Of a DNA stretch of 64,000 nt, positions 32,967 to 43,126 are shown one piece after another. The first letter of the stretch is position 1, and each line of letters opens with the position of its first letter. The DNA is taken from contig DAOMFV010000008.1 of assembly GCA_035430005.1 (NCBI GenBank), positions 11,700 to 75,699 of the forward strand, given 5' to 3'. A program made the translations under genes and the position numbers. The notes beneath the pieces are model-generated. The model made no database searches, had not been told where the DNA came from, and worked only from the letters and a program-made list of their open reading frames with translations. The stretch is from JAEUIE01 sp035430005. GTDB lineage: Bacteria > Planctomycetota > Planctomycetia > Gemmatales > HRBIN36.

Positions 32967-33035
32967 AGAAGCTTTTCATTTCCTCCCGAGGGAGAGTGGT
33001 CGGGGGTAACCTGGTGGGCGTTCTTGTCAAAGCCA

Positions 33036-34187
33036 ATGATGACGCTTGAAGATCGACTTTATGACCGACCGACAGCCTTTCAGTTTTTCCAGGCAGTGCA
33101 GATACTGGAGATGCTCAAAGACGAGAGCGGACGTGCGCGCGGCAAGATCGATGAATTGATCCGGTTTAAGACCTTTCCCTCGCTGGTATTCCCTTCGAGC
33201 TCCGTGAAATCGGTTCGCAAGCGATTGTTCCATGTTGACAAGCCTCACGTCTACGTCAACTTCATGGGACTTATCGGCCCGCAGGGAGCCTTGCCCCTGC
33301 ATTACACACTGAAAGTGCTTGAAGTCCAAAAACTTGTGAAGGAGGACGACCTCTTCACTTCTCCCTTGCTCGAATGGCTTGACCTTTTTAACCATCGTTT
33401 TCTATCTCTGTTTTACCAAGCGTGGGAAAAGTATCGCTTCCCGGTCATCTTTGGTCAACTGGCTCGGGTCGCTGAACGTAGTAAGAATTCAGCCCTCCGC
33501 CAGGAAACGGATGACTTTACCCAGGCTCTCCTGTGCCTGGTAGGATTAGGGGTCGATGGCACACGCCATCGTTTCCGGATTGACGCGATCTCTGCCACAC
33601 ACGATGCCCAATTTGAGCAAGCGCCTCTGGTTTCCATTTCTGATCTGGCGCTGTTGCACTACAGCGGCAGCCTGTCCAGGCAACCCCGCCATGCGCTTGG
33701 CTTGCGGTCCATGCTCTCCGATTATTTCGGGTTGACTGTCGAGGTGGAAGAACTTACCGGCCAGTGGCTACAGTTGGACGAATCAAGCCAGACTCGCTTG
33801 ACCGAGACAAGCAATATTGAGCTGGACAAGAATGTGGTGGTAGGCGAGCGCATCTGGGATTTCAACAGCATGTTTCGCCTGAGCGTGGGGCCGTTGAATT
33901 ACGATCAGTTCGTGGAGTTGCTGCCCGACCCCAGTCCCAACTCCCATAGGAAGTCGTTCTTTCTGATGTCGCAGATGACGAGGTTCTACGTCGGTTCAGA
34001 GTTTGATTTTGAAGTGCAGTTGCTATTGTTTGGCGATCAGGTGCCCGAATGCGAGTTCGCTGAGCCGGGTGACGGCGTCCTGGGGGCACGATTGGGCTGG
34101 AACACCTGGCTCCGCAGCGATGCCATGCCTCTTGTGGTCGAAGATGCGGTGTTTGCGGGTGATGATCGCACCTTGGTGCATCGGTGA
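33036..34187 (+). CDS. tssG: T6SS baseplate protein TssG (VasB)
   Basis: A 383-residue TssG. The proposed ATG is at 33036; an in-frame TTG at 33024 with GGTGGGCG closer to it is an alternative. The family opening DRPTAFQFFQAVQILE is at about residues 10-25; SLVFPSSSVKSV and YVNFMGLIGPQGALPLHYT (about 73-91) are the conserved TssG core. LPDPSPNSHRK (about 296-306) stands where the family has its LPDG motif region. Length is a little above the usual 330-350. It ends 30 bases from the converging BBP7 gene, closing the plus-strand core run. Confidence 0.93.
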   Translation: MMTLEDRLYDRPTAFQFFQAVQILEMLKDESGRARGKIDELIRFKTFPSLVFPSSSVKSVRKRLFHVDKPHVYVNFMGLIGPQGALPLHYTLKVLEVQKLVKEDDLFTSPLLEWLDLFNHRFLSLFYQAWEKYRFPVIFGQLARVAERSKNSALRQETDDFTQALLCLVGLGVDGTRHRFRIDAISATHDAQFEQAPLVSISDLALLHYSGSLSRQPRHALGLRSMLSDYFGLTVEVEELTGQWLQLDESSQTRLTETSNIELDKNVVVGERIWDFNSMFRLSVGPLNYDQFVELLPDPSPNSHRKSFFLMSQMTRFYVGSEFDFEVQLLLFGDQVPECEFAEPGDGVLGARLGWNTWLRSDAMPLVVEDAVFAGDDRTLVHR

Positions 34188-34217
34188 GTCGCTCTGGCTG
34201 CTGACGCGACCCGGCTG

Positions 34218-35660
34218 TTAGTATTGGAATTCGATACCGAAGCTGAAGCCTTGGGCCACGAAATCGGTGTGGTTCATCGTGTAGCTTGGCTTGTTGGGCC
34301 CTGCCAATGTTCCGTAGCTTGGGCTGGAAGGAACGTAACGCTGATTGATGACCGGATCTATCTGGTTGCCGGGCCGAACGACATCGTTGATGTAGAGCCA
34401 GTCATAACCGGCAAACAGGCGAACGTGGCTCGTCACCTGCATGCCCACCTCGAATGAGAACTCAGGCATGATTATGAACTGATTGTAGCGCTGGACACCA
34501 ATGTTCCCAACGTTGATGGGAACCACAGTGGGTTGTGTTTTAGTCCATGAATCGGTAGAGGGGAGAGGAAAGCCAGTGGGAGCGATACCTTGGACAGCCA
34601 GGATGCCTCCCGGTGCATTGGCGATCGGATTATGATTAGCATCGAACCCTATCGTAGAACCGTTGATGTCAATCCGTTCTTCATTCACGCCAAGCGTGAC
34701 CTTTCCAGCAAAGCTTGCGAAAAAGGCACCCCAGCGTCCCTCAGCACGAGTTCCCAGTTGTACGCCATAGACCTGATTTCGCGTCTCAAACGATTCGCTG
34801 ATGAGCAACGATTTGACTTGGGTAAAGTCAACAGTCTGATTATTCAGTTCAAACGGAGGAAGACCGTCAAATACTGGAACGCCTGGGATTGGATTGTAGC
34901 TGATGTGTCCGACAATCAACGGCGAATTGTTATCGTCACCATCATAATTGGTCCGTTGCGTTATCAACAACTGTTCAGACAAATTGAAGTAACGGAAGCC
35001 CAGCGTTCCATCGATCGTCCATGTTTCGTTATGGAGAAAGTTCTGACGGACATGAAGATCAAACCCGTAAAACTGAGCTTTGTTCTCGATAGCCAGAGAG
35101 CCGCTGAGATTTGCAGAGGGATCGCTGACGAGCAACGCTATTTGTGGTGACTTCTCAGCAAGGGCATCGAAAATAGGCCGTGCGATAAGAAGAGGGTTGT
35201 TGGCATCAGAAGAAAACAAACTGGTAGTCGATTTGGTGCCGAACGAAGTCAGGCCAAACCCGACGCCTGTCGTGTGATTATCGTTGAGCCAGACTCCACC
35301 ATCAATGCGCAGGCCATTGAACCCGCCAAAATCAACAGGTTGATCGCCGAAGAGGACGACGGTATTCGGATCGCCAATGGCTCCGGGATTATTGCCGCTG
35401 CCGGTGGTAGCCAGCGGATAAGCAAACGGGGCATCGCGCATGGTCCAGCGGGCATAGCCGAAGCTCGCCCAGACTTGCGACCAGGGGCCATGTCGATCAA
35501 CAGCACAGTCGCCACAGGGCATACTGGCATCAGGCACAACTTGGACAGGAGCAGGGGCAGCAGCAGTTGCATTGGGCTTGGTGACCTCTGGGGTTTGTGC
35601 GCTGACAACAGGCACGAGAACCAGAAGAGACGAAGCACTGAACAAATAGGGACGCAACAT
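34218..35660 (-). CDS. BBP7-type planctomycete outer-membrane beta-barrel protein
   Basis: A 480-residue exported protein. The ATG at 35658-35660 (MLRPYLFSASS) gives a signal peptide ending at VVSAQ; a longer in-frame start is unlikely. After a Pro/Ala-rich linker and a CGDC pair, the sequence turns into alternating aromatic strands (SQVWASFGYARWTM, then GGFNGLRIDGGVWLNDN) typical of the BBP7 family, and it ends SFGIEFQY with a terminal aromatic. Members are known from planctomycete genomes only as predicted outer-membrane barrels. It converges with tssG over 30 bases and diverges from the giant surface protein gene, so it is embedded in the T6SS locus. Confidence 0.85.
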   Translation of the reverse strand: MLRPYLFSASSLLVLVPVVSAQTPEVTKPNATAAAPAPVQVVPDASMPCGDCAVDRHGPWSQVWASFGYARWTMRDAPFAYPLATTGSGNNPGAIGDPNTVVLFGDQPVDFGGFNGLRIDGGVWLNDNHTTGVGFGLTSFGTKSTTSLFSSDANNPLLIARPIFDALAEKSPQIALLVSDPSANLSGSLAIENKAQFYGFDLHVRQNFLHNETWTIDGTLGFRYFNLSEQLLITQRTNYDGDDNNSPLIVGHISYNPIPGVPVFDGLPPFELNNQTVDFTQVKSLLISESFETRNQVYGVQLGTRAEGRWGAFFASFAGKVTLGVNEERIDINGSTIGFDANHNPIANAPGGILAVQGIAPTGFPLPSTDSWTKTQPTVVPINVGNIGVQRYNQFIIMPEFSFEVGMQVTSHVRLFAGYDWLYINDVVRPGNQIDPVINQRYVPSSPSYGTLAGPNKPSYTMNHTDFVAQGFSFGIEFQY

Positions 35661-36058
35661 GATTTGGTTCCTCGTATTCCCTGCCACTGTTTGAACACGA
35701 TCCGTGCGCATTTCGTCTGATCGCTAGATGACTACTGTATCGGAGACTTTGCCCAGTCCGCTTGATTCAAACAAACGGAATAACCTTACCTAATGTCACG
35801 GACTAACCACATGATCACTGATGAGAGACTCCCACTATCATCGACTTTATCGGTTAGGGAGGTCTGAACTTATGTGTAACGCAGATAATATGGGCTATAC
35901 TAACAAGTCGGGTCAACTATTCAGGATTGGTTGAGAATTCATGCTTGCGAGCAATCTTTGAATTGGTTTAATAGAATTGGCGTATTTTTCACGGAACGAG
36001 TCTTCGTAACCTCCGTCCTAGTCAAAGCATCCTTAGACCTCCAATTCGATGGTGAGCC
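35661..36058. other. Divergent intergenic region between the BBP7 barrel and the giant surface protein
   Basis: 398 bases without a credible gene, holding the start regions of two divergent exported proteins. A TATACT hexamer at 35896-35901 may be a -10 box for the giant gene, but no good -35 box sits at the right distance. The region is more AT-rich than its surroundings. No clear palindrome was found. Confidence 0.4.
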
Positions 36059-39000
36059 ATGTCCTCAGTGCGTAAGAACAGTTGGTGGCGTTCTCTCTTC
36101 TCCCGGACTACTCCGATCAAGAAGCTGCATTCTCTAAATTACCGGCCCTCTTTCTTAGGGTTGGAAGAGAGAATTACCCCTGCATTCAATACTTCACTGT
36201 CGCTGGCTGCGACGGCGAATATGTCCATCGTCACTGCCGCAGGCACGACAACGTTCACAGCCACCGCCACTGGGGCCAATGTGAACATGGATGATATTAA
36301 CACCGAACTGGCTGCCGGCCGCAATGTCGTTGTTGACACTGGCTCGACAGGAGCTGAAGGGGGAAACATCGCCACAAGCGGCTTGGGCTCTTATGCGTTT
36401 ACGCCCGTTGCCAACCACTCGCTGACGCTGCAAACTGGTACGGGTGTGGGTCTGGTCGGCAATATTACCACAGTCGCCCTGAGTGCAAACACCACGACCA
36501 GTTTCATCGCCAAAGCCAATCAGAATTTCTCCGGTGGCGGCCTGAGTTTTGACTCGATCGATGTGCGTGCCACTACGGGTTCGATGACCTCTTCCGGAAC
36601 ATTAAGTGGCACCAATCTGTTCCTGAAGTCAGCAACAGGTATCGGCACACTAGGCACGCCGCTGCAAACCCAAGTCACCAATCTCACTGCCAACACTACC
36701 ACCAGCGGAGCTGGTATCTTCATTACTGAAGCTGATGATTTATCACTGGCCAATGTCAACGCAGTCAACGGCATCGCTTCCAACAATGGTCAAGTCGTTC
36801 TAAACACTACTAACGGCAGCCTGGATATCAATGGCAGAGCTATCGTCAGCGGCACAGCGTCAATCACGGTTTCTGTCGGGGGTTTGGATAAAACGTTCAC
36901 TATCAATTCCGGTTCGCTACAGACAACGAATCAACCCGTTTCGATTACTGCTGACCGCATGATACTGGGTAGTGGTGCCAATAGCATCAATCCGGGTAAC
37001 AGCACAATTACCCTGAATCCTTTCACGTCGAATCGAACGATAGATCTCGGTGCAATCACCGATCCCACCGGCACCTTAAGCTTGTCCAGCGCGGAGCTTG
37101 GGACGATCAGTGCCACTGCCGCAGCGGTAACTGTCGGAAGCGCGACCACTGGTACAATCACGGCCACCGCAGCCATCAATTACGCCAATGATCTGACCCT
37201 GCTCACAGGAGCTGGAGTAACTGGATCGAGCGACTTCATCAATGGCACAGCTTCTGCGCTGGCATTGAACATCAATCAAGCCGGCACTTCCACCTATTCC
37301 GGCCGCATCGGTGGCCCCTCCGGCGGAACTGCTGCTCAAAAGAACATCGCCCTGACCAAGCTCGGCACAGGCACCTTGAAATTGTCCGGCAACAACACCT
37401 ACACCGGCACCACCGCGGTTACCGGCGGTACCCTCATTGTCAACGGTGTCTCCGGCTCCGGAGCCACCACGGTACAGACCGGAGCAACGATTGGTGGCGC
37501 GGGAACCATCGGCGTCAATAATGTTACCAATCTCGTCATTCAATCGGGTGGTACGCTCAGCCCTGGTGATGGCGGCATTGGCACTCTGACTGTCGGTAAC
37601 AACTTGAACTTGAACACGGGATCTACCTTCCTGGTGGATATTGGGCCAAACAATTCGTCTGATCAAGTTATCACCAAGGTTCCGACCGTTAGTCAGGACG
37701 CTATCCTGGCCGGAACCACAATACTTCCTCTTAATCCTGCTGCGTACACATTACTTTCAACAGGCGGTTCCATGATCGTCGGGGGAACCGGATTCAAAGA
37801 CGTTAACGGCAAAAGTATGCCAATAGTCACTGGGGGCCCCGTAGTAGTCGGCAACCAGCCATTTACTTATGCCTATTCTGCCTCTGGATTTAGGCTGTCT
37901 GCCGTGGGCACGACCGTTTCTGTGGACGGCTCCGGCAACATGCTAGTAACAGACAACCTGGGTCAAAGCGATAACTGGACGTTATCCCGCAACGGGGCCA
38001 ACATCCGTGTGACTGATCCGACTAATACCATCTTTGCCGGCTCCGGCGCTGTCCAGGTTGATGCACACACTGTCGATGTGCCCTTCAACACAGTTACCGG
38101 AAAGTTGCTGCTTGATTCAAATACTGGAACCGACACGGTAGTGCTCAACCTGACCAACGGCCTGATTCCTGCCGGTGGATTCAACTACGATGGCGGAGCG
38201 AGCGGCAATGATGACGTAACGGTCAACGGCACCGGCAACAACGATCAGATGATCTACCGGGCTACAACCGCCGTTCCAGGAGGCACCGAGTTCAATCTCA
38301 ATGGTGGTTCATTTAACAACACCTTGACCGGGGTCGACCACTTTAGCTTCAATGGCCTGGGTGGTGTCGACACTATGACCGTCGATTATGTCAACGGGGA
38401 TCCCGTGGCTGCCGGCGGCATTGATTTCGACGGCGGCACCGGCGTGAACGATACGCTGGTGGTTACCACTCCCACAAACGCCAACCGCACAGGTACCTAC
38501 TTGCCTGATATGACAACGACGGGCAAGGGCACGGTTACTGTAGGCGCCGGTCAGATTCGCTTCACCAATCTCGCACCGGTCGATGTAACAGGCTTCGCGA
38601 CCTTTACTGTGACTTTCCCGAACAGCAACGATACCGTTGACATTACCGGAGGCGTTGCGTTCAGCAATCCGGCACAGAAAGCTTTACGAATTTCAGGTGA
38701 TTCCAATGGTACTGCTTTTGAAACACTAGCTGTATGGAATGTGACCAACCTGATTGTTGACACCACAACCGTAGATGGGGCTGACACGATCACTCTGGGA
38801 AATACAGACTTCGCCTCGTTACACAAAGTGACCAACCTGAAACTGATCACCGGCTCTTCCGTAGATACCGTCGGCGTGTCTGGTCTGGTTGATCTGGGTG
38901 GCAGCCTGACCGTTGATCTGGGTCTCGTTGATGCCAACGTTCTCACGTTCACCGATGCAACGGTAAACGCCCCAACGGGGATTACTCAGACTGGCGATGG

Positions 39001-42000
39001 TAGCAACGTTCTGGCCGGCGGCACCACCACGCTCAATACCACCGGGGGCATGGGCAGCATCAGCTTCGACAACGCCATCAATGGCACCGCAATCAACTCC
39101 CAAAGCCTGGTGATGAAGACCGATTCTGGAAATATCATTGTCAAAAAGAATATTGGCGATTCGATTGCGTTGAAGGCTCTGACTGCAAATACGACGTCGA
39201 TGCCAGGCACCATTGATCTGAGAGGTTCCCTCTACCATGCCGGCACGCAAACCTATACCGGGCCTGTCGTTCTTACGGCAGCAAGCGTCCTGTTTGATGG
39301 CACAACCATCAACGGCCCGATTACCTTCAACGGTACCCTCACCGGCGTGGGGTCGGATGTCACGGTGACAACATCTGGCGACACCAGTTTCAATGGCGCT
39401 GTGAGCGTTCATTCGCTCCTCACTAACGGTGGTGGCACGACCAACGTCAATGCCGGAAGTATCACCACAGCGACTACACAAACTTACAATGATGCCGTCA
39501 ATCTGGTATCAACTACGACTTTCACTTCCACGGGCAACTTTGATATTACTTTCAACAGTTCTATTGATGGCCCTGGGGGAGCTGTGATCAACACGGCAGG
39601 CAACACTGTCTTTAATGGCACAATAGGCAACACGACCGCACTGGCTTTACTGACTACCAATGCAGGCGGGACTACCTTCATCAATAATAGCCCACTGGTA
39701 AGAACCTCAGGTTCTCAGAGATATGGCGATGCTGTGCGAATCGGAGTAAATACGAACTTTCAGTCGACCGGCAACGCAGTGATCAGCTTCAGCAGCACTC
39801 TGGATAGCAAGGCCGGGTTGAACGTTTCTGCCACCGTGACCACGACTGGCATCACGGCGTTTGGCGGAGCAGTCGGCAGTGCTGACGCTCTCTCCTCGTT
39901 AACGACCAACGCCGGCGGCACCACCAACATCAATGGTGGCAGCGTGACGACCACCGGCAGTCAAATGTATGGTGATGCCGTGAGGATCGGTGCCGATACG
40001 ACCTTCACTTCAACGACTCTGGTACCGCCACCTGCCAACGACATCACTTTTAGCAGCACGCTCGACAGTAAGGCAGGGTTCAACTTCGCGGCGATTGTGA
40101 ATACTACGGGCATTACGACCTTTGGCGGTGCAGTAGGTAGTTCTGACGCGCTTTCTTCTTTGAACACTAATGCTGGAGGAAGCACCAGCATACAGGGTGG
40201 TGCCGTCACCACCATTGGCGCTCAGACCTTTGATGACGCTGTGAGTCTGACCGTCGACACCGACTTCAACGCTGGCGGGAATATCAGCTTCAACAGCACT
40301 CTCGATGGCCCGGGTGGGGCAAATGTCAACACCATAGGCATCACGACGTTTAAGAAAGTGGTGGGCGGAGTCGCTTTGAACTTCCTCACCACCAATGTCG
40401 GCGGCAGTACCAGCATTCAGGGCGGTGCCGTCACCACGACGGGAGTGCAGACCTTAAATGACGCTGTGACTCTGACTATCGACACCACCTTCACCGCTGG
40501 CGGCAATATCAGCTTCAACAGTACCCTGGATGGCCCCGGCGGTGCGAATGTCAATACCACAGCCATTACAACTTTCAAGGGCATCGTGGGGGGAACTGCA
40601 TTAAAGTTCCTCACCACCAATACCGGCGGCTCCACCAACATCAATGGTGGCAGTGTCACCACAACTAATACCCAGACTTACAACGACGCGGTTACCCTTG
40701 GTGCAGCAACAACCTTAACCACCAATTCTGTGGGTGTGTTCCCCAATGATGGCAGCATCACCTTCGGCAGCACTCTAACTACCAGCCCAGCTTGCCTGGA
40801 TTTGACGATCAACATCAAAGGCACCGGCAGCCTGACTTTCAACGGAGCGGTCACCAGCGTCGGCAATCTGCTTATTAACAATGCCAACGATGTCACTGTG
40901 AATGCTCCAATGACCGTCTCGACTTTCGTGCAAAAGGCCGGAACGGGAACGACTCGCTTTAACGGTGCCACGACGATCAATCGGGCCTGTCCGTTCAGCG
41001 ATGTGTTTGAACTCGATATCAAGACCAACGCCATCGTTCTCAACGCCAACGTGACTGTTTCCGATGGGACCAACTTCTTCGAAACACGTTTCAACCCACA
41101 AGCCGGCGGGGTAAATCAGTTGTCCGGAGCCTTGAAAACCGGCCAATTACGACTGGAAGGCACTGGCACCTTCAATCTCAATCAGCCGGGGAATGACATC
41201 ACCGCATTCCTGAGCGCCAATATCAACGGCAACCTGACTCTTCAGGATGCCAACAATCTTGAAATCAAGCCTACCGCTGAGCCACAGATTCCAGCGGGGG
41301 TGATTACGAGTGATGATAATGTCACACTGACTTCTGGCCTGAATTTCACCGCGAATAACAATTCAGCTACTCTGGTCAACCTAGGTGCCGGAGCGTTCAC
41401 GATGATCCCCGGCAAAGTCGGCGATTCTCTGGTGATTTTCAATACGGAAATCTTTGCTTCATCGGCTACTTTCGGAACGACCATCCCCAACCCAGGCAAC
41501 CTCTTTAGCGATAGTTTCCGCATTCGTGCCAGCAAGAATGTCAGCATCACGGTAAACGGAAATTACCCACAAGCAGCAGCACTCCCACCAGGTGTTATTG
41601 GGGATGGCATCGTGCCGTTACTAGATAACGCTCAGGGCACCACAATCACTCTTACTACAACACCAATTCTAAACACCACCAGCTTCGATGGAACCTACAC
41701 TTTCTCAGGTGGTCTAAAAAAAATCACCTTCACCAGCATTGAAAGGCTGATCGATCTGCAAGTCCAGGCATCTGTTTATCAAACTACTGCCGGCAACTTC
41801 AACATCCTTTTGTTTTTAGGTCAAGGCGCTCCAGGGAACATGAATAAGGGTGGCTTTCTTTCACCAGCCGATAATGCATTCGTGGTGGCTCCCAGATATG
41901 TAAACCCTCTGGCACCCTATTCTGCTCCGAAAGTAGCCGTTGCAGATATTGATGGTAACACCTTCCCTGACTTGATTGTGGCTAATGGTTCTAACACCAG

Positions 42001-42943
42001 CGGCGTTGTTACGGTGATCAAAGGCGAAGAATTGGCAAGCATTGCTTTGAATCCCAACGCCAGACTCAAGAAATCTCAGATTCTTGCTCAATTCTACGCC
42101 TTTGACCCCAAGTATTTTGGTGGACTATTTGTCACGACAGGCAACGTGACGGGGGATAGCAAGCCCGAAATCATCGTCGGAACCGATGTCAGCACTTCCC
42201 AGTTTCCCGCGCAAATTGGCATCTTTTCTTACAACGACCTGCAACATCCGATTCGTATCGATAGTAGTACCAATCCCGCACTGGCAGACTTCGGAAACCA
42301 GGGTGTGCGAGTGGCAGCAGGAAGTGTTACGACTAAAGCAACGGACGATCCTGATGCGAAGGTTGATATCGTGGCTGCTACTGGCCCAGGAGTACCAGGC
42401 AAGGTTGTTGTAATTCATGGTGGGTCCTTCAATGATGTAGCACAACAATTCTATCCTTATGGAAACAGGTTCAAGGGCGGTGTGTTTGTTGCAGTAGGTG
42501 ATTTCAATGGTGACAAGTTTGCGGATATACTGACTGGGCCGGGAGCTGACATCAACCAGCCAACAGCAAGATTGCTGGTTCTCTCCGGCCAGAAGTTGAG
42601 CGTACCCCCTTCTGTATTTTCACCGGCAACGATTCCCGCAGACTGGTATCTATTCGATAAGGATGCCGTTTTCCAAACAACTCCGACAGGAGTCCAATCA
42701 AAGAAATGGATCAATTCCCAGGGAGTCTCCAGTGTTGCCTTTGCCAAGGATAATTCAGGGGATCTCACAGTGGTTGCTGGCTCGCCACGAACTTACGCTA
42801 CCCAGCTCATCCTTTACAAAACAGCCGACAGTGCTTTTGTCAATTACTTCGATTACTTCAATATCTTGAAGCCGAAAACCACTATGAATATGTCAAAAAC
42901 TATCCTCCAATATCGCGATGGCATCGCCTTGGCCTCCTCGTAA
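36059..42943 (+). CDS. Giant repeat-rich planctomycete surface protein with autotransporter-type beta strand repeats and FG-GAP-like C-terminus
   Basis: 2294 residues. The N-terminus is basic and ends in FLGLEERITPAFN (about residues 33-45), the LEDR/LEER-TP motif that marks large secreted planctomycete proteins. The body is Thr/Asn/Gly/Ser-rich beta-helix-like sequence. An autotransporter-associated beta-strand repeat (GTGTLKLSGNNTYTGTT) lies at about 434-450, and a run of six related 75-86-residue units at about 1120-1560. The C-terminal 340 residues have FG-GAP/integrin-like calcium loops: VADIDGNTFPDLIVANG, VTGDSKPEIIVG and VGDFNGDKFADILTG. There is no autotransporter barrel domain, so export is by another route. 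An adhesin or surface-layer role is inferred. It precedes vgrG by 183 bases on the same strand. Confidence 0.9.
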   Translation: MSSVRKNSWWRSLFSRTTPIKKLHSLNYRPSFLGLEERITPAFNTSLSLAATANMSIVTAAGTTTFTATATGANVNMDDINTELAAGRNVVVDTGSTGAEGGNIATSGLGSYAFTPVANHSLTLQTGTGVGLVGNITTVALSANTTTSFIAKANQNFSGGGLSFDSIDVRATTGSMTSSGTLSGTNLFLKSATGIGTLGTPLQTQVTNLTANTTTSGAGIFITEADDLSLANVNAVNGIASNNGQVVLNTTNGSLDINGRAIVSGTASITVSVGGLDKTFTINSGSLQTTNQPVSITADRMILGSGANSINPGNSTITLNPFTSNRTIDLGAITDPTGTLSLSSAELGTISATAAAVTVGSATTGTITATAAINYANDLTLLTGAGVTGSSDFINGTASALALNINQAGTSTYSGRIGGPSGGTAAQKNIALTKLGTGTLKLSGNNTYTGTTAVTGGTLIVNGVSGSGATTVQTGATIGGAGTIGVNNVTNLVIQSGGTLSPGDGGIGTLTVGNNLNLNTGSTFLVDIGPNNSSDQVITKVPTVSQDAILAGTTILPLNPAAYTLLSTGGSMIVGGTGFKDVNGKSMPIVTGGPVVVGNQPFTYAYSASGFRLSAVGTTVSVDGSGNMLVTDNLGQSDNWTLSRNGANIRVTDPTNTIFAGSGAVQVDAHTVDVPFNTVTGKLLLDSNTGTDTVVLNLTNGLIPAGGFNYDGGASGNDDVTVNGTGNNDQMIYRATTAVPGGTEFNLNGGSFNNTLTGVDHFSFNGLGGVDTMTVDYVNGDPVAAGGIDFDGGTGVNDTLVVTTPTNANRTGTYLPDMTTTGKGTVTVGAGQIRFTNLAPVDVTGFATFTVTFPNSNDTVDITGGVAFSNPAQKALRISGDSNGTAFETLAVWNVTNLIVDTTTVDGADTITLGNTDFASLHKVTNLKLITGSSVDTVGVSGLVDLGGSLTVDLGLVDANVLTFTDATVNAPTGITQTGDGSNVLAGGTTTLNTTGGMGSISFDNAINGTAINSQSLVMKTDSGNIIVKKNIGDSIALKALTANTTSMPGTIDLRGSLYHAGTQTYTGPVVLTAASVLFDGTTINGPITFNGTLTGVGSDVTVTTSGDTSFNGAVSVHSLLTNGGGTTNVNAGSITTATTQTYNDAVNLVSTTTFTSTGNFDITFNSSIDGPGGAVINTAGNTVFNGTIGNTTALALLTTNAGGTTFINNSPLVRTSGSQRYGDAVRIGVNTNFQSTGNAVISFSSTLDSKAGLNVSATVTTTGITAFGGAVGSADALSSLTTNAGGTTNINGGSVTTTGSQMYGDAVRIGADTTFTSTTLVPPPANDITFSSTLDSKAGFNFAAIVNTTGITTFGGAVGSSDALSSLNTNAGGSTSIQGGAVTTIGAQTFDDAVSLTVDTDFNAGGNISFNSTLDGPGGANVNTIGITTFKKVVGGVALNFLTTNVGGSTSIQGGAVTTTGVQTLNDAVTLTIDTTFTAGGNISFNSTLDGPGGANVNTTAITTFKGIVGGTALKFLTTNTGGSTNINGGSVTTTNTQTYNDAVTLGAATTLTTNSVGVFPNDGSITFGSTLTTSPACLDLTINIKGTGSLTFNGAVTSVGNLLINNANDVTVNAPMTVSTFVQKAGTGTTRFNGATTINRACPFSDVFELDIKTNAIVLNANVTVSDGTNFFETRFNPQAGGVNQLSGALKTGQLRLEGTGTFNLNQPGNDITAFLSANINGNLTLQDANNLEIKPTAEPQIPAGVITSDDNVTLTSGLNFTANNNSATLVNLGAGAFTMIPGKVGDSLVIFNTEIFASSATFGTTIPNPGNLFSDSFRIRASKNVSITVNGNYPQAAALPPGVIGDGIVPLLDNAQGTTITLTTTPILNTTSFDGTYTFSGGLKKITFTSIERLIDLQVQASVYQTTAGNFNILLFLGQGAPGNMNKGGFLSPADNAFVVAPRYVNPLAPYSAPKVAVADIDGNTFPDLIVANGSNTSGVVTVIKGEELASIALNPNARLKKSQILAQFYAFDPKYFGGLFVTTGNVTGDSKPEIIVGTDVSTSQFPAQIGIFSYNDLQHPIRIDSSTNPALADFGNQGVRVAAGSVTTKATDDPDAKVDIVAATGPGVPGKVVVIHGGSFNDVAQQFYPYGNRFKGGVFVAVGDFNGDKFADILTGPGADINQPTARLLVLSGQKLSVPPSVFSPATIPADWYLFDKDAVFQTTPTGVQSKKWINSQGVSSVAFAKDNSGDLTVVAGSPRTYATQLILYKTADSAFVNYFDYFNILKPKTTMNMSKTILQYRDGIALASS
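39416..40735 (+). repeat. Tandem coding repeat array inside the giant surface protein gene
   Basis: Six imperfect units of about 75-86 codons recur (about 1.3 kb). Each unit has the order T-N-x-G-G-T/S-T, then GGSVTTT or GGAVTTT, QTYxDAV, a FNSTLDGPGG or FSSTLDSKAG strand, ITTFxGxVG and an L-rich end. The third and fourth full units are nearly identical over stretches at DNA level (ATCAGCTTCAACAG then CTGGATGGCCC variants), indicating recent duplication. This is a likely site of unequal crossing-over and length variation. Confidence 0.8.
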
Positions 42944-42988
42944 ACTCGGGATGACCTGATCTTTGATTCATTTCACATAGCACCATAA

Positions 42989-43028
42989 GCAAGCATGGAA
43001 TCGTGGTTCTCCACGATTCCATGCTTGC
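42989..43028. terminator. 18-bp perfect hairpin between the giant surface protein gene and vgrG
   Basis: The arm at 42989-43006 and its exact reverse complement at 43011-43028 flank the 4-base loop TTCT. It lies 46 bases after the giant gene's stop codon. There is no T-tract, so it may act as a Rho-assisted terminator, an mRNA 3'-end stabiliser or a small palindromic repeat. Confidence 0.6.
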
Positions 43029-43126
43029 ATCTAACCATCTCTCGCTATTAAAATAGACTCGCTCATTAGTTCAGAAGTATTTCTTGAAGCCTTGTTTGCT
43101 CAGGTCTCCAAGGGAGGTCTTGTCCC

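Noticed and set aside
39416..40735. Possible CRISPR-like or noncoding tandem repeats
   Set aside because: The repeats stay in frame inside one open gene, have a period of 225-258 bases and no spacer structure.
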